11,277 bases of DNA, taken from assembly GCA_019417795.1 (NCBI GenBank), contig DXUR01000063.1, positions 1 to 11,277 of the forward strand, read 5' to 3'. The stretch comes from Clostridiales bacterium. GTDB taxonomy: Bacteria > Bacillota_A > Clostridia > Oscillospirales > Oscillospiraceae. The notes beneath the pieces are model-generated. The model did not search any database, was not told where the DNA came from, and was given only the letters and a program-made list of their open reading frames with translations. Positions 5,808-11,277 of the stretch are shown in pieces; within the stretch, counting starts at the first letter, position 1; every line of letters starts with the position of its first letter. Position numbers and translations under genes: made by a program.

Positions 5808-7140
5808 AGCGGTTTTCCAGCGTGGCAAAGGTGGTGTACTCCGGCATCCACCGCAGTTCCACCTTGCCAGTCTCGCCGTGACGGTTTTTCGCTACGATAC
5901 ACTCGGCAATATTCCGCTTTTCGGAATCCTCGTTATAGTAATCGTCACGGTACAGGAACATTACGATGTCGGCATCCTGCTCGATGGCACCGGATTCACG
6001 GAGGTCCGACAGCATGGGCCGTTTGTCGTCCCGCTTCTCGTTAGCACGGGACAACTGGCTCAGGCAGATCACCGGCACATTCAGTTCCTTGGCCATGACC
6101 TTCAGCATACGGGACATTTCGCTGACCACCTGCTGACGGTTCTCGCCGCTGCGTCCACCGGATGCGGAGGTCATCAACTGCAGATAGTCGATGACTACCA
6201 GGCCCAAGCTGTCGATCCGGCGGCATTTGGCGTTCATATCCGCCACGCTCAGCATGGGGTTATCGTCAATACGGATATCCACTCTATTCAATACGCCGGC
6301 AGCGGCGGCGATCTTCTCCCAGTCCGTCTCCCGCAGAGAGCCGGTAACAAGCCGGGTGTTCTCCACACAGGCCTCGGAGCTGAGAAGCCGGGTCGCCAGC
6401 TGCTCCCGGGACATTTCCAGCGAAAACATGGCCACGGTCTTTTTCTCAGACTTCGCCACATTCAGTGCTACGTTCAGTGCAAAGGAGGTTTTTCCCATAC
6501 CGGGACGGGCCGCCAGCAGGATCAGGTCCGATTTATTCAGGCCGCTGATCTTCCGGTCCACAGCGGACAAGCCGGTGGACAGGCCCGGAAGTCGGCTTTC
6601 GCTCTCGCTCATCTCGTTGAGCCGGTCCAGCACATCTGGCAGCACCATCCGCAGAGGCACCATATCCTGCGCACTCTGGCCGCGGCGGACGGCGTAGATC
6701 TTCTGCTCGGCAGCTTCCAGAATGGCAGCGGCTTCTCCGATGCCCTCCTGCACCAGCACCGTGATCTCCCCCGCCGCCTGAGCAACGCCCCGCAGCAACG
6801 CCTTATCCCGAACGATGGCCACATACTCCATCACGTTGGCGCTGGTGGGGGTGATCTCCATGAGCTGCGCCAGATAGGAGCGGGTGGTATTTTCGTCATA
6901 AGTCCCGGCCTTTTGCATCTCCTCACAGACGGTGATGCCGTCAATAGGCCGGGCGTAGGTGAACATGGTGTAGATGGTCTCAAAAATCTCCCGGTTCTGC
7001 CGCAGGTAGAAGTCCGAGGGCACCAGCTTATCCATCACGTCCTTGACGCAGCCCTCGTCGATGAGCATGGAACCTAAAACGGCCTGCTCGCCCTCCAACG
7101 AATGGGGCATCTGCCGCAGCAGAAGATCTTCGTTAGCCAT
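5791..7140 (-). CDS. dnaB: Replicative DNA helicase DnaB/DnaC
   Basis: Hexameric 5'-3' helicase of the replication fork (called dnaC in Bacillus subtilis). The 449-residue product has the N-terminal DnaB domain from PHSLEGEQAVLGSML (12-26), a linker near 150-185, and the RecA-like ATPase domain with Walker A ARPGMGKTS at 211-219, Walker B VVIDYLQL at 315-322, LSQLSR at 360-365, and the C-terminal KNRHGETG at 418-425 that supplies the arginine finger region. No intein or insertion interrupts these motifs. I chose the ATG at 7140 because AAGGAG precedes it at normal spacing and family similarity begins there; the frame is open to 7182. It follows rplI, as in other Firmicutes, but across an unusually long 336-bp structured spacer. 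tilS overlaps its end. No convincing private promoter was found. Confidence 0.98.
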   Translation of the reverse strand: MANEDLLLRQMPHSLEGEQAVLGSMLIDEGCVKDVMDKLVPSDFYLRQNREIFETIYTMFTYARPIDGITVCEEMQKAGTYDENTTRSYLAQLMEITPTSANVMEYVAIVRDKALLRGVAQAAGEITVLVQEGIGEAAAILEAAEQKIYAVRRGQSAQDMVPLRMVLPDVLDRLNEMSESESRLPGLSTGLSAVDRKISGLNKSDLILLAARPGMGKTSFALNVALNVAKSEKKTVAMFSLEMSREQLATRLLSSEACVENTRLVTGSLRETDWEKIAAAAGVLNRVDIRIDDNPMLSVADMNAKCRRIDSLGLVVIDYLQLMTSASGGRSGENRQQVVSEMSRMLKVMAKELNVPVICLSQLSRANEKRDDKRPMLSDLRESGAIEQDADIVMFLYRDDYYNEDSEKRNIAECIVAKNRHGETGKVELRWMPEYTTFATLENRYDEDD

Positions 7141-7154
7141 GGAACTCTCCTTCC

Positions 7155-7170
7155 CGCTTCTCCGGAAGCG
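7155..7170 (-). promoter_or_regulatory. Small hairpin in the dnaB leader
   Basis: A 6-bp stem (CGCTTC/GAAGCG) with a 4-nt loop lies a few bases upstream of the dnaB Shine-Dalgarno site (7145-7150 region). It does not cover the site itself. It may simply be a leader structure; no function is claimed. Confidence 0.3.
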
Positions 7171-7191
7171 CAAGTTAGACATTCAGACATG

Positions 7192-7278
7192 CAATCATTT
7201 TTGTCAGGGCGTCCCCCAGGGGAGCCTCTCTTGCCCCTGCGGGGCAATTCACCTTCTGTACCTGACAAAAACACATTG
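7192..7278. repeat. MITE-like unit with terminal inverted repeats upstream of dnaB
   Basis: The ends read CAAT-CA-TTTTTGTCAGG (7192-7208) and, as reverse complement, CAAT-GTG-TTTTTGTCAGG (7261-7278): 15 matching positions with a 2-versus-3-nt interruption. The 52-bp interior contains a perfect 7-bp hairpin, TTGCCCC/GGGGCAA (7231-7247), and another C/G inverted run (7213-7222). There is no room for a protein and no clear target-site duplication. It could be a small non-autonomous mobile unit, or a transcript structure: on the minus strand the upstream arm places a T5 run 12 bases after the hairpin at 7284-7298. Confidence 0.5.
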
Positions 7279-7283
7279 ACTCA

Positions 7284-7337
7284 GCTGCCTTGGGCAGCGT
7301 TCACCAGTGAGCGGATCTCACTGGTGCGGGGGCTGCT
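7284..7337 (-). promoter_or_regulatory. Competing hairpins between rplI and dnaB (possible attenuator)
   Basis: A strong hairpin has arms 7302-7311 and 7317-7326 (CACCAGTGAG with its complement, 10 bp, 5-nt loop). On its low-coordinate side is a 6-bp hairpin, GCTGCC/GGCAGC (7284-7298). The GCAGC at 7294-7298 can alternatively pair with GCTGC at 7332-7337 to extend the larger hairpin, so the two folds exclude each other. On the minus strand a T5 run (in GTGTTTTTGTC) lies about 12 bases past the small hairpin, too far for a standard terminator. Control of dnaB readthrough from rplI is a speculation. Confidence 0.35.
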
Positions 7338-7340
7338 CAA

Positions 7341-7457
7341 GGGGAAACCGCCGCAGCGCCGCCAGTGGCGGAATAAGCAAGGCTGTTTCGAGGATGCGGC
7401 ACGATTTGCAGTCTTATCATAGAGACTGCAAATCGTATTGCCGCGACGGTGTATCCT
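7341..7457 (+). repeat. Dispersed structured element, copy 2 (rplI-dnaB spacer)
   Basis: Same element as 1764-1877 but in plus orientation, against the flanking genes. It starts GGGGAAAC and ends GACGGTGTATCC. P1 is AAACCGCC/GGCTGTTT (7345-7352 with 7381-7388, one mismatch); relative to copy 1 one pair has switched from G-C to C-G on both sides. P2 CCGCC-AGT-GGCGG (7359-7371) is unchanged. P3 is GCGGC/GCCGC (7396-7400 with 7440-7444), replacing GGCTC/GAGCC at the same register. P4 is a perfect 14-bp stem (7401-7414 with 7423-7436, 8-nt loop), unrelated in sequence and length to P4 of copy 1. No T-tract follows, and no plus-strand gene is nearby. Confidence 0.75.
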
Positions 7458-7476
7458 GATCCCCCTTGAATTAGTC

Positions 7477-7926
7477 TTACTTCTCCTCGCAGACGGTGAC
7501 GTACACGGTACCGCTGACCTCAAAGCCCAGCTTGGCCTTCACCTGATAGCTGCCGTAGGCCTTGATCGGCTCATCCAGCACGATCTTCTGCTTGGGAATA
7601 TCCACGCCGTACTGGGCCTTCAGGCCCTCGGAGATCTCCTTGTTGGTCACGGCGCCGAACAGCTTGCCGCCGTTGCCGGCCTTGGCGCTGAGCTTTACGG
7701 GGCAGTTCTGGAGCTTCCCGGCGATCTCCTGCGCCTCAGCCTTCAGCCGGGCTTCCTCGGCCTTGCGGGCCTTCTCCTTCAGGTTCATGGTGTTGATGGC
7801 GTCCGCCGTGGCAGGCACCGCCAGCTTTCTGGGCAGAAGGAAGTTCCGGCCGTAGCCCTCGGAAACCTCGATCATCTCGCCCTTCTTGCCCTGACCCTTC
7901 ACGTCCTGCTGTAAAATCACTTTCAT
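7477..7926 (-). CDS. rplI: 50S ribosomal protein bL9
   Basis: Component of the large ribosomal subunit near the base of the L1 stalk, involved in reading-frame fidelity. The 149-residue product has the bL9 N-terminal domain with the signature running from GKKGE (13-17) through GYGRNFLLP (24-32). A long charged connecting helix follows (about 46-74), then a C-terminal domain ending VYVTVCEEK. Length is normal. I chose the ATG at 7926 because MKVILQQDV is the canonical bL9 start and GAGGAT precedes it; the frame extends 5 codons upstream. It starts 1 bp after the stop of the small membrane-protein gene, so these are one transcript. Its position between gdpP and dnaB matches other Firmicutes. 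Confidence 0.98.
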   Translation of the reverse strand: MKVILQQDVKGQGKKGEMIEVSEGYGRNFLLPRKLAVPATADAINTMNLKEKARKAEEARLKAEAQEIAGKLQNCPVKLSAKAGNGGKLFGAVTNKEISEGLKAQYGVDIPKQKIVLDEPIKAYGSYQVKAKLGFEVSGTVYVTVCEEK

Positions 7927-7927
7927 G

Positions 7928-8179
7928 TTATATATCCTCACTTTCCGAATGTTCTGAATGAATTTGCTTTTTCAATTCCTGAAGCTCCGCTTCCAGCGCT
8001 TCGACCTTTTGTGCCGTGCTGCTCCACGCGCAGACAGCAATCGCCAGAATCAGTGCGATCACAGCGCCTGCCCGATAGATGCCGGTACCTCTGAGATCAA
8101 ACAGCATCCACCCACCAAAGAAGATAAATACCTCCATCAGGATCAGGCAGACCGCATACGCCTTCAAAAACGCCTTCAT
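7928..8179 (-). CDS. Unrecognised 83-residue two-helix membrane protein
   Basis: I do not recognise this protein. It has a short positive N-terminus (MKAFLKAY), a hydrophobic helix at about 7-27, a short loop with LRGTGIYR, a second helix at about 36-52, and a charged heptad-like tail (about 56-76, rich in E, K, L) that may form a coiled coil, ending in acidic SESEDI. Both tails are expected on the same side, probably cytoplasmic. The ATG at 8179 has AGGTGG just upstream; a GTG at 8191 overlapping the gdpP stop is the alternative. It is 8 bp after gdpP and 1 bp before rplI, so it is clearly co-expressed. The gdpP link suggests, but does not show, a membrane or cell-envelope role. Confidence 0.8.
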   Translation of the reverse strand: MKAFLKAYAVCLILMEVFIFFGGWMLFDLRGTGIYRAGAVIALILAIAVCAWSSTAQKVEALEAELQELKKQIHSEHSESEDI

Positions 8180-8187
8180 AGGCCACC

Positions 8188-10182
8188 TCACTTTTCAAAG
8201 TATGCGTCCAGAACCCCAATCAACTGCTGACGGACACTCTCCGGGTCCGTGTCCTCGATCCGTGCGCCTGCGGTGGTAGAGTTGCCGCCGCCGCCCAAGG
8301 CCTCCAGGATCACCTGCACGTTGATCTCGCCCAGAGACCGGGCTGACATCAGCACAGCTCCCTCGGCGGCGTAGATCACGAAGGAAGCCTGAACGCCCTT
8401 CAGGGTCAGCAGATCGTCCGCCGCCTGAGCTGCCGCAACGCGGTCCACGCCCGGCTCCTCCACCACGGAGACCGCGATGTTGCTCCGGTACATCTCCGCG
8501 CGGCGGATGATGTCGTATTTCGTGACCATATCCTTCAAATCGCCCTGGAACAGCCGCTGGACCTCAGCCGTATCCGCGCCGGAACGCCGCAGGAAGGCCG
8601 CCGCCTCAAAGGTGCGGCCGCCGGTCCGCTGAGTGAAGTGCTTGGTATCCAGCACGATACCTGCCAGCAGCGCCCCCGCTTCCTCCCGCAGAAGGTCGGT
8701 AGGCTCCACCAGATATTGCAGCAGCTCCGTCACCAGTTCGCTGGCGGACGAGGCGTAAGGCTCGTGGAAGTTGAAGGCAGCATTTTCGATATAAGTCGCT
8801 GCCCGGCGGTGATGATCAATGACCGCCACCCGGTTGCAGGATTCCAAAAGCTGGGGATTTTCCACCATGTCCGGACGGTTGGTATCCACCACCACCAGAA
8901 GCGTGTCGGCCCGCATCTGCAAAAATGCCTCAGCAGGGGTAAGGAACACACCGCTGTACTCCGGCAGCGCATCCAGCCGGGCGATCAGGGTCTCAGCCGC
9001 AGTGTGCTCCCGGTCAATGACGATTCGGGCCTGCTTTCCACGCTTCCGGGCGGCGCAGCAGATACCCGCGGCAGCGCCCACGGCGTCCATATCCGCAAAG
9101 GAGTGGCCCATGATGTAGACCTCTCCCGCGTCTGCGATCAGCTCCCGGAAGGCGTTGGCCATCACGCGGGATTTCACTTTGGTCCGCTTCTCCGTGGCCT
9201 TGGTACGGCCGCCGTAGAAGGCGAAGTCCACCTGATTCCGCACCACCGCCTGATCGCCGCCCCGGCTCAAAGCCATTTCCAGCGAGAGCTTGGCGTTTTT
9301 GTACAGCTCCGGGATACTGGGAGAATCCTTGCCGATGCCGATGGACAAGGTTGGGTGGATATTCTCCGCCACCCGGATGGCCCGGACAGTGTCCAGAATG
9401 GAGAACTTTTCGTCTACAAAATGCTGAAAATACTGTTCTTCAAACAGGAACAGGTAATGGTTCCGGTCCGTTTTCAGCAGGATGCCCTGGCCTGCATTGG
9501 CCCAAGTCTGCAATTTTTCGTCGATCTGCGCCAGGACCGCGCTGCGCTGGGTATCCTCGCAGGCCTTCATCAGGTCCTCGTAGTTGTCCAGCATCAGGAT
9601 CGCCGCCACCGGGCGGCTGGCCTCGTAGACCTCTCTCAGATGATCAGCCTCCGTAGTCTCCACCCAGTAGGTGGTGGCCACCAGGCTCTGCACGCCGGTG
9701 CGGTTCCGGGAGCGCACCAGGCTGCCGTAGACCCGGAAACGGTGATTGTTCAGCTCCACCCGCTCCGGGCTTTCCTGCTTTCCGCTCAGCAGCCACTGGA
9801 CCTGAAAATCCGGTACAGCCTCGGAAAGCCGCATCTCAAAGAGATGCTCCCGGACGCCGGCCAGCTGCAAAAAGCTCTCGTTGCTCCAGATGATCTCCCC
9901 GGTATCCGGCCGGAACACCAGCGTGGGCAGAGGGGAGTTGATGAGGGTGGACTTACTGGCGGTGTCCACGCTGCCGGTGACAGAGTCGATGTACTGCAAA
10001 ACGCCCTGCCGCCGCTTCTGATTGCTCTGTCGGAAATAGAAGTACAGCAGAACGGTCAGCGTTCCCTCAGCCAAGGCCAGCTGCCAGTTGACAGGGATGG
10101 CCGCCACGGCGAACAGCAACATAACGGCGAAATAAAATTTTAAATTCGGCTCCAACAGGCGGGAGAGTTTCTTATTGCTCAT
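8188..10182 (-). CDS. gdpP: Cyclic-di-AMP phosphodiesterase GdpP
   Basis: Membrane-bound enzyme that hydrolyses c-di-AMP to pApA and so controls potassium, osmotic and cell-wall homeostasis. The 664-residue protein has two N-terminal membrane helices (about 15-30 and 33-50) and a PAS-like region (about 85-135). A degenerate GGDEF domain follows (about 190-320) that keeps the GdpP-type SRGGDQAVVR at 306-315. The DHH domain has H360, D364 and D366 in GHSFADMDAVG, D433 in VVDTNRPD, the DHH triad at 456-458 and D512 in VLDTKHF. The DHHA1 domain ends with a glycine run at 630-633 (GGGG). All metal-binding residues are present, so it should be active. The ATG at 10182 has GAGG six bases upstream. 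It heads the gdpP-membrane protein-rplI unit, behind its own promoter. Confidence 0.97.
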   Translation of the reverse strand: MSNKKLSRLLEPNLKFYFAVMLLFAVAAIPVNWQLALAEGTLTVLLYFYFRQSNQKRRQGVLQYIDSVTGSVDTASKSTLINSPLPTLVFRPDTGEIIWSNESFLQLAGVREHLFEMRLSEAVPDFQVQWLLSGKQESPERVELNNHRFRVYGSLVRSRNRTGVQSLVATTYWVETTEADHLREVYEASRPVAAILMLDNYEDLMKACEDTQRSAVLAQIDEKLQTWANAGQGILLKTDRNHYLFLFEEQYFQHFVDEKFSILDTVRAIRVAENIHPTLSIGIGKDSPSIPELYKNAKLSLEMALSRGGDQAVVRNQVDFAFYGGRTKATEKRTKVKSRVMANAFRELIADAGEVYIMGHSFADMDAVGAAAGICCAARKRGKQARIVIDREHTAAETLIARLDALPEYSGVFLTPAEAFLQMRADTLLVVVDTNRPDMVENPQLLESCNRVAVIDHHRRAATYIENAAFNFHEPYASSASELVTELLQYLVEPTDLLREEAGALLAGIVLDTKHFTQRTGGRTFEAAAFLRRSGADTAEVQRLFQGDLKDMVTKYDIIRRAEMYRSNIAVSVVEEPGVDRVAAAQAADDLLTLKGVQASFVIYAAEGAVLMSARSLGEINVQVILEALGGGGNSTTAGARIEDTDPESVRQQLIGVLDAYFEK

Positions 10183-10202
10183 TCCTTACCTCATTCTCCG
10201 AT

Positions 10203-10222
10203 GGGGCAGGCTGGCCTGTCCC
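10203..10222 (-). promoter_or_regulatory. Hairpin in the gdpP leader
   Basis: An inverted repeat (arms 10203-10211 and 10214-10222, 8 of 9 positions paired, the last being A-C on the minus strand) sits about 20 bp upstream of the gdpP start, between promoter and Shine-Dalgarno. No known riboswitch consensus, including ydaO, is recognisable in the roughly 70-nt leader. It may be a simple leader structure. Confidence 0.35.
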
Positions 10223-10257
10223 TCAGAAATCATGAAATTCATCCGATAGGTTTTTTT

Positions 10258-10286
10258 ATTATATCAGTTTACCGGCAAATACACAA
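10258..10286 (-). promoter_or_regulatory. Candidate sigma-A promoter for gdpP-rplI
   Basis: On the minus strand a TTGTGT hexamer (10281-10286) and a perfect TATAAT (10258-10263) are separated by 17 bp, followed by an A-run. The predicted start near 10251 gives a leader of about 70 nt. It lies in the only AT-rich part of this spacer. The consensus -10 with ideal spacing makes it the best promoter in the window, though it is not experimentally supported. Confidence 0.7.
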
Positions 10287-10313
10287 TGGTATTTCTACTG
10301 AAATCTTACGAAA

Positions 10314-10389
10314 ACAGGCGACAGGCGGGGCGGATACGCCCGATGGCGGAAACGCCCCGCTGCCCCGTGGGGCAGCAGGACGTTTTTTT
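10314..10389 (-). terminator. Two strong hairpins after uvrC, probable termination region
   Basis: Right after the uvrC stop, the minus strand folds into CTGCCCC/GGGGCAG (10360-10375), then a larger stem GCGGGGCG/CGCCCCGC (10325-10332 with 10353-10360) with an inner GCC/GGC pair. They share the base at 10360, so both fit side by side only approximately. Downstream on the minus strand comes CCTGTCGCCTGTTTTCG, which includes a tandem CGCCTGT (10314-10327) and only four consecutive T. On the plus strand a T7 run (10383-10389) follows at a distance, so the structure might also stop plus-strand transcription. A classical terminator call is only moderately supported. Confidence 0.5.
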
Positions 10390-11277
10390 AAGTGGATTCC
10401 TTTTCATGGAGTCTGATCCAAAGGGTATGGGCCACATTTTGCGGCAGCACCGCCGCCAGTGCCGTCTCGTCCGCCTCCCGGATGGCCTTCACCGTGCCGA
10501 AACGCTTCCGCAGCTCCGCCTGCCGCTTGGGTCCCAGACCGGGAACGCCGTCCAGTACGGAGCGCATGGCGCTCTTGGTATGGTGCTGGTGGTGATAGGT
10601 GATGGCGAAACGGTGGGTCTCCTCCTGGATCTGGCCGATGAGTGAAAACACCGCCTGATCGTTCACAATGCCGATCTCCCGGCCCTCTGGGGTGACCAGC
10701 GCCCGGGTGCGGTGGCGGTCATCCTTCACCATGCCGAAGATGGGCACCGTGCAGCCGAATTGTTCCGCCACCTCCCGGACGGCGTCGGCATGGGTCACGC
10801 CGCCGTCGATCAAAAACACATCCGGCAAGGGCAGAAACTTTTCGTCCCCGTCCGCCGCCCTTTGCAGCCGCCGCCGCAGCACCTCCCGCATGGAGGCGTA
10901 GTCATCCGGGTGCCCGCCGGTCAGTTCCTTGATCTGGAACCGGCGGTAGGCGGATTTCAAGGGCTTTGTCCCCTGATAGACCACCATGGAGGCCACAATG
11001 TCGCTGCTGCCGGTGTTGGAAATATCGAAGGACTCCATCCGCTTCGGCGGATGGGGCAGATTCAGCATTTTCTGCAATACCTCCAAGGTGTAGGCCGTTT
11101 TTTCCTCGGCGGTGGTGGCCCGCTGGACCTCTTCCTGGGCGTTGCGGACAGCCATGTCCGCCAGGGTGGATTTCTCCCCCCGCTGGGGCACGTGGACCCA
11201 GACCCGGTGGCCCGCCCGCTGGGTCAGGGCCTCCGACAGCTCCTCGCAGTCCCCGGTGTCCACGCACAGCAGAATTT
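10388..11277 (-). CDS. uvrC: Excinuclease ABC subunit UvrC, C-terminal part (5' end outside window)
   Basis: Nucleotide excision repair nuclease that makes the incisions on either side of a lesion bound by UvrA-UvrB. The 295 residues visible cover the end of the middle region (VHVPQRGEKSTLADMA), the RNase H-like endonuclease domain and the C-terminal double helix-hairpin-helix. The nuclease domain shows ESFDISNTGS, MVVYQGTKPLKSAYRRF, DDYASMREVLRRR and PDVFLIDGG; the Asp in FDIS and in LIDGG fit the metal-binding catalytic positions. The DNA-binding end has GVPGLGPKRQAELRKRFG. The frame is open to the right edge; an apparent GTG at 11263 is an internal Val codon, not the start. The N-terminal GIY-YIG nuclease domain and UvrB-binding motif lie outside the window. 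Confidence 0.96.
   Translation of the reverse strand, partial: ILLCVDTGDCEELSEALTQRAGHRVWVHVPQRGEKSTLADMAVRNAQEEVQRATTAEEKTAYTLEVLQKMLNLPHPPKRMESFDISNTGSSDIVASMVVYQGTKPLKSAYRRFQIKELTGGHPDDYASMREVLRRRLQRAADGDEKFLPLPDVFLIDGGVTHADAVREVAEQFGCTVPIFGMVKDDRHRTRALVTPEGREIGIVNDQAVFSLIGQIQEETHRFAITYHHQHHTKSAMRSVLDGVPGLGPKRQAELRKRFGTVKAIREADETALAAVLPQNVAHTLWIRLHEKEST

Noticed and set aside
5808..5828. TTG start for tilS at 5828
   Set aside because: No Shine-Dalgarno precedes it and three in-frame ATG codons lie closer to the PP-loop, although the exact start remains undecided.
5653..7077. 474-codon plus-strand open frame
   Set aside because: Antisense shadow of dnaB and the start of tilS, with no domain and no ribosome binding site.
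7141..7197. Promoter immediately upstream of dnaB
   Set aside because: A CTGACA hexamer exists, but the hexamer 17 bp downstream (GAATGT) matches the -10 consensus at only 2 of 6 positions.
8638..10143. 501-codon plus-strand open frame
   Set aside because: Antisense shadow of gdpP, all of whose catalytic motifs are on the minus strand.
10183..10257. c-di-AMP (ydaO) riboswitch ahead of gdpP
   Set aside because: The leader is only about 70 nt and shows one imperfect hairpin without the conserved ydaO core, so no riboswitch is supported.

Overview
The window reads as a GC-rich (roughly 60% by eye) chromosomal stretch of a low-redundancy, housekeeping region from the class Clostridia. The best guess is an Oscillospiraceae/Ruminococcaceae-type gut firmicute such as an Oscillibacter or Flavonifractor relative. 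That guess rests on protein style, conserved Firmicutes gene order (gdpP-rplI-dnaB; tilS-hpt-ftsH; lspA-rluD-like) and the repeat-rich intergenic spacers; no 16S or other marker is present. Every supported gene is on the minus strand, so transcription runs from high to low coordinates.

In transcription order, the window opens with the C-terminal half of uvrC (cut by the right edge) and a hairpin-rich spacer. A good sigma-A type promoter (10258-10286) then serves gdpP (c-di-AMP phosphodiesterase), an unrecognised 83-residue two-helix membrane protein, and rplI (ribosomal protein bL9). A 336-bp spacer packed with inverted repeats separates rplI from dnaB. From dnaB the genes are tightly packed: dnaB (replicative helicase), tilS (tRNA-Ile lysidine synthetase, overlapping dnaB), hpt (hypoxanthine phosphoribosyltransferase, overlapping tilS by 8 bp) and ftsH (membrane AAA+ zinc protease, 84 bp after hpt). 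A second repeat-rich spacer of 533 bp follows, ending in a promoter for lspA (prolipoprotein signal peptidase). lspA overlaps an RluD-family pseudouridine synthase by 32 bp, and that unit closes with a clean intrinsic terminator at 41-71.

The coding part is ordinary. The unusual part is in the two long spacers. They share a dispersed element of about 115 bp, in opposite orientations (1764-1877 minus; 7341-7457 plus). It has two strongly conserved blocks, 48 of 54 identical and 12 of 12 identical, around a hairpin whose sequence is completely different in the two copies. The helices are kept by compensatory changes (a G-C to C-G swap in one stem, GGCTC/GAGCC versus GCGGC/GCCGC in another). This is the signature expected of a conserved folded RNA or DNA element rather than of a gene. 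The ftsH-lspA copy sits inside a block bracketed by two 32-bp direct repeats (31/32 identical), each of which is itself a long palindrome, beside two further perfect palindromes. The rplI-dnaB copy lies beside an 87-bp MITE-like unit with terminal inverted repeats and a pair of mutually exclusive hairpins. I do not recognise these elements as a named family.

No rRNA, tRNA, CRISPR array, insertion sequence with transposase, phage gene or defence system is visible.
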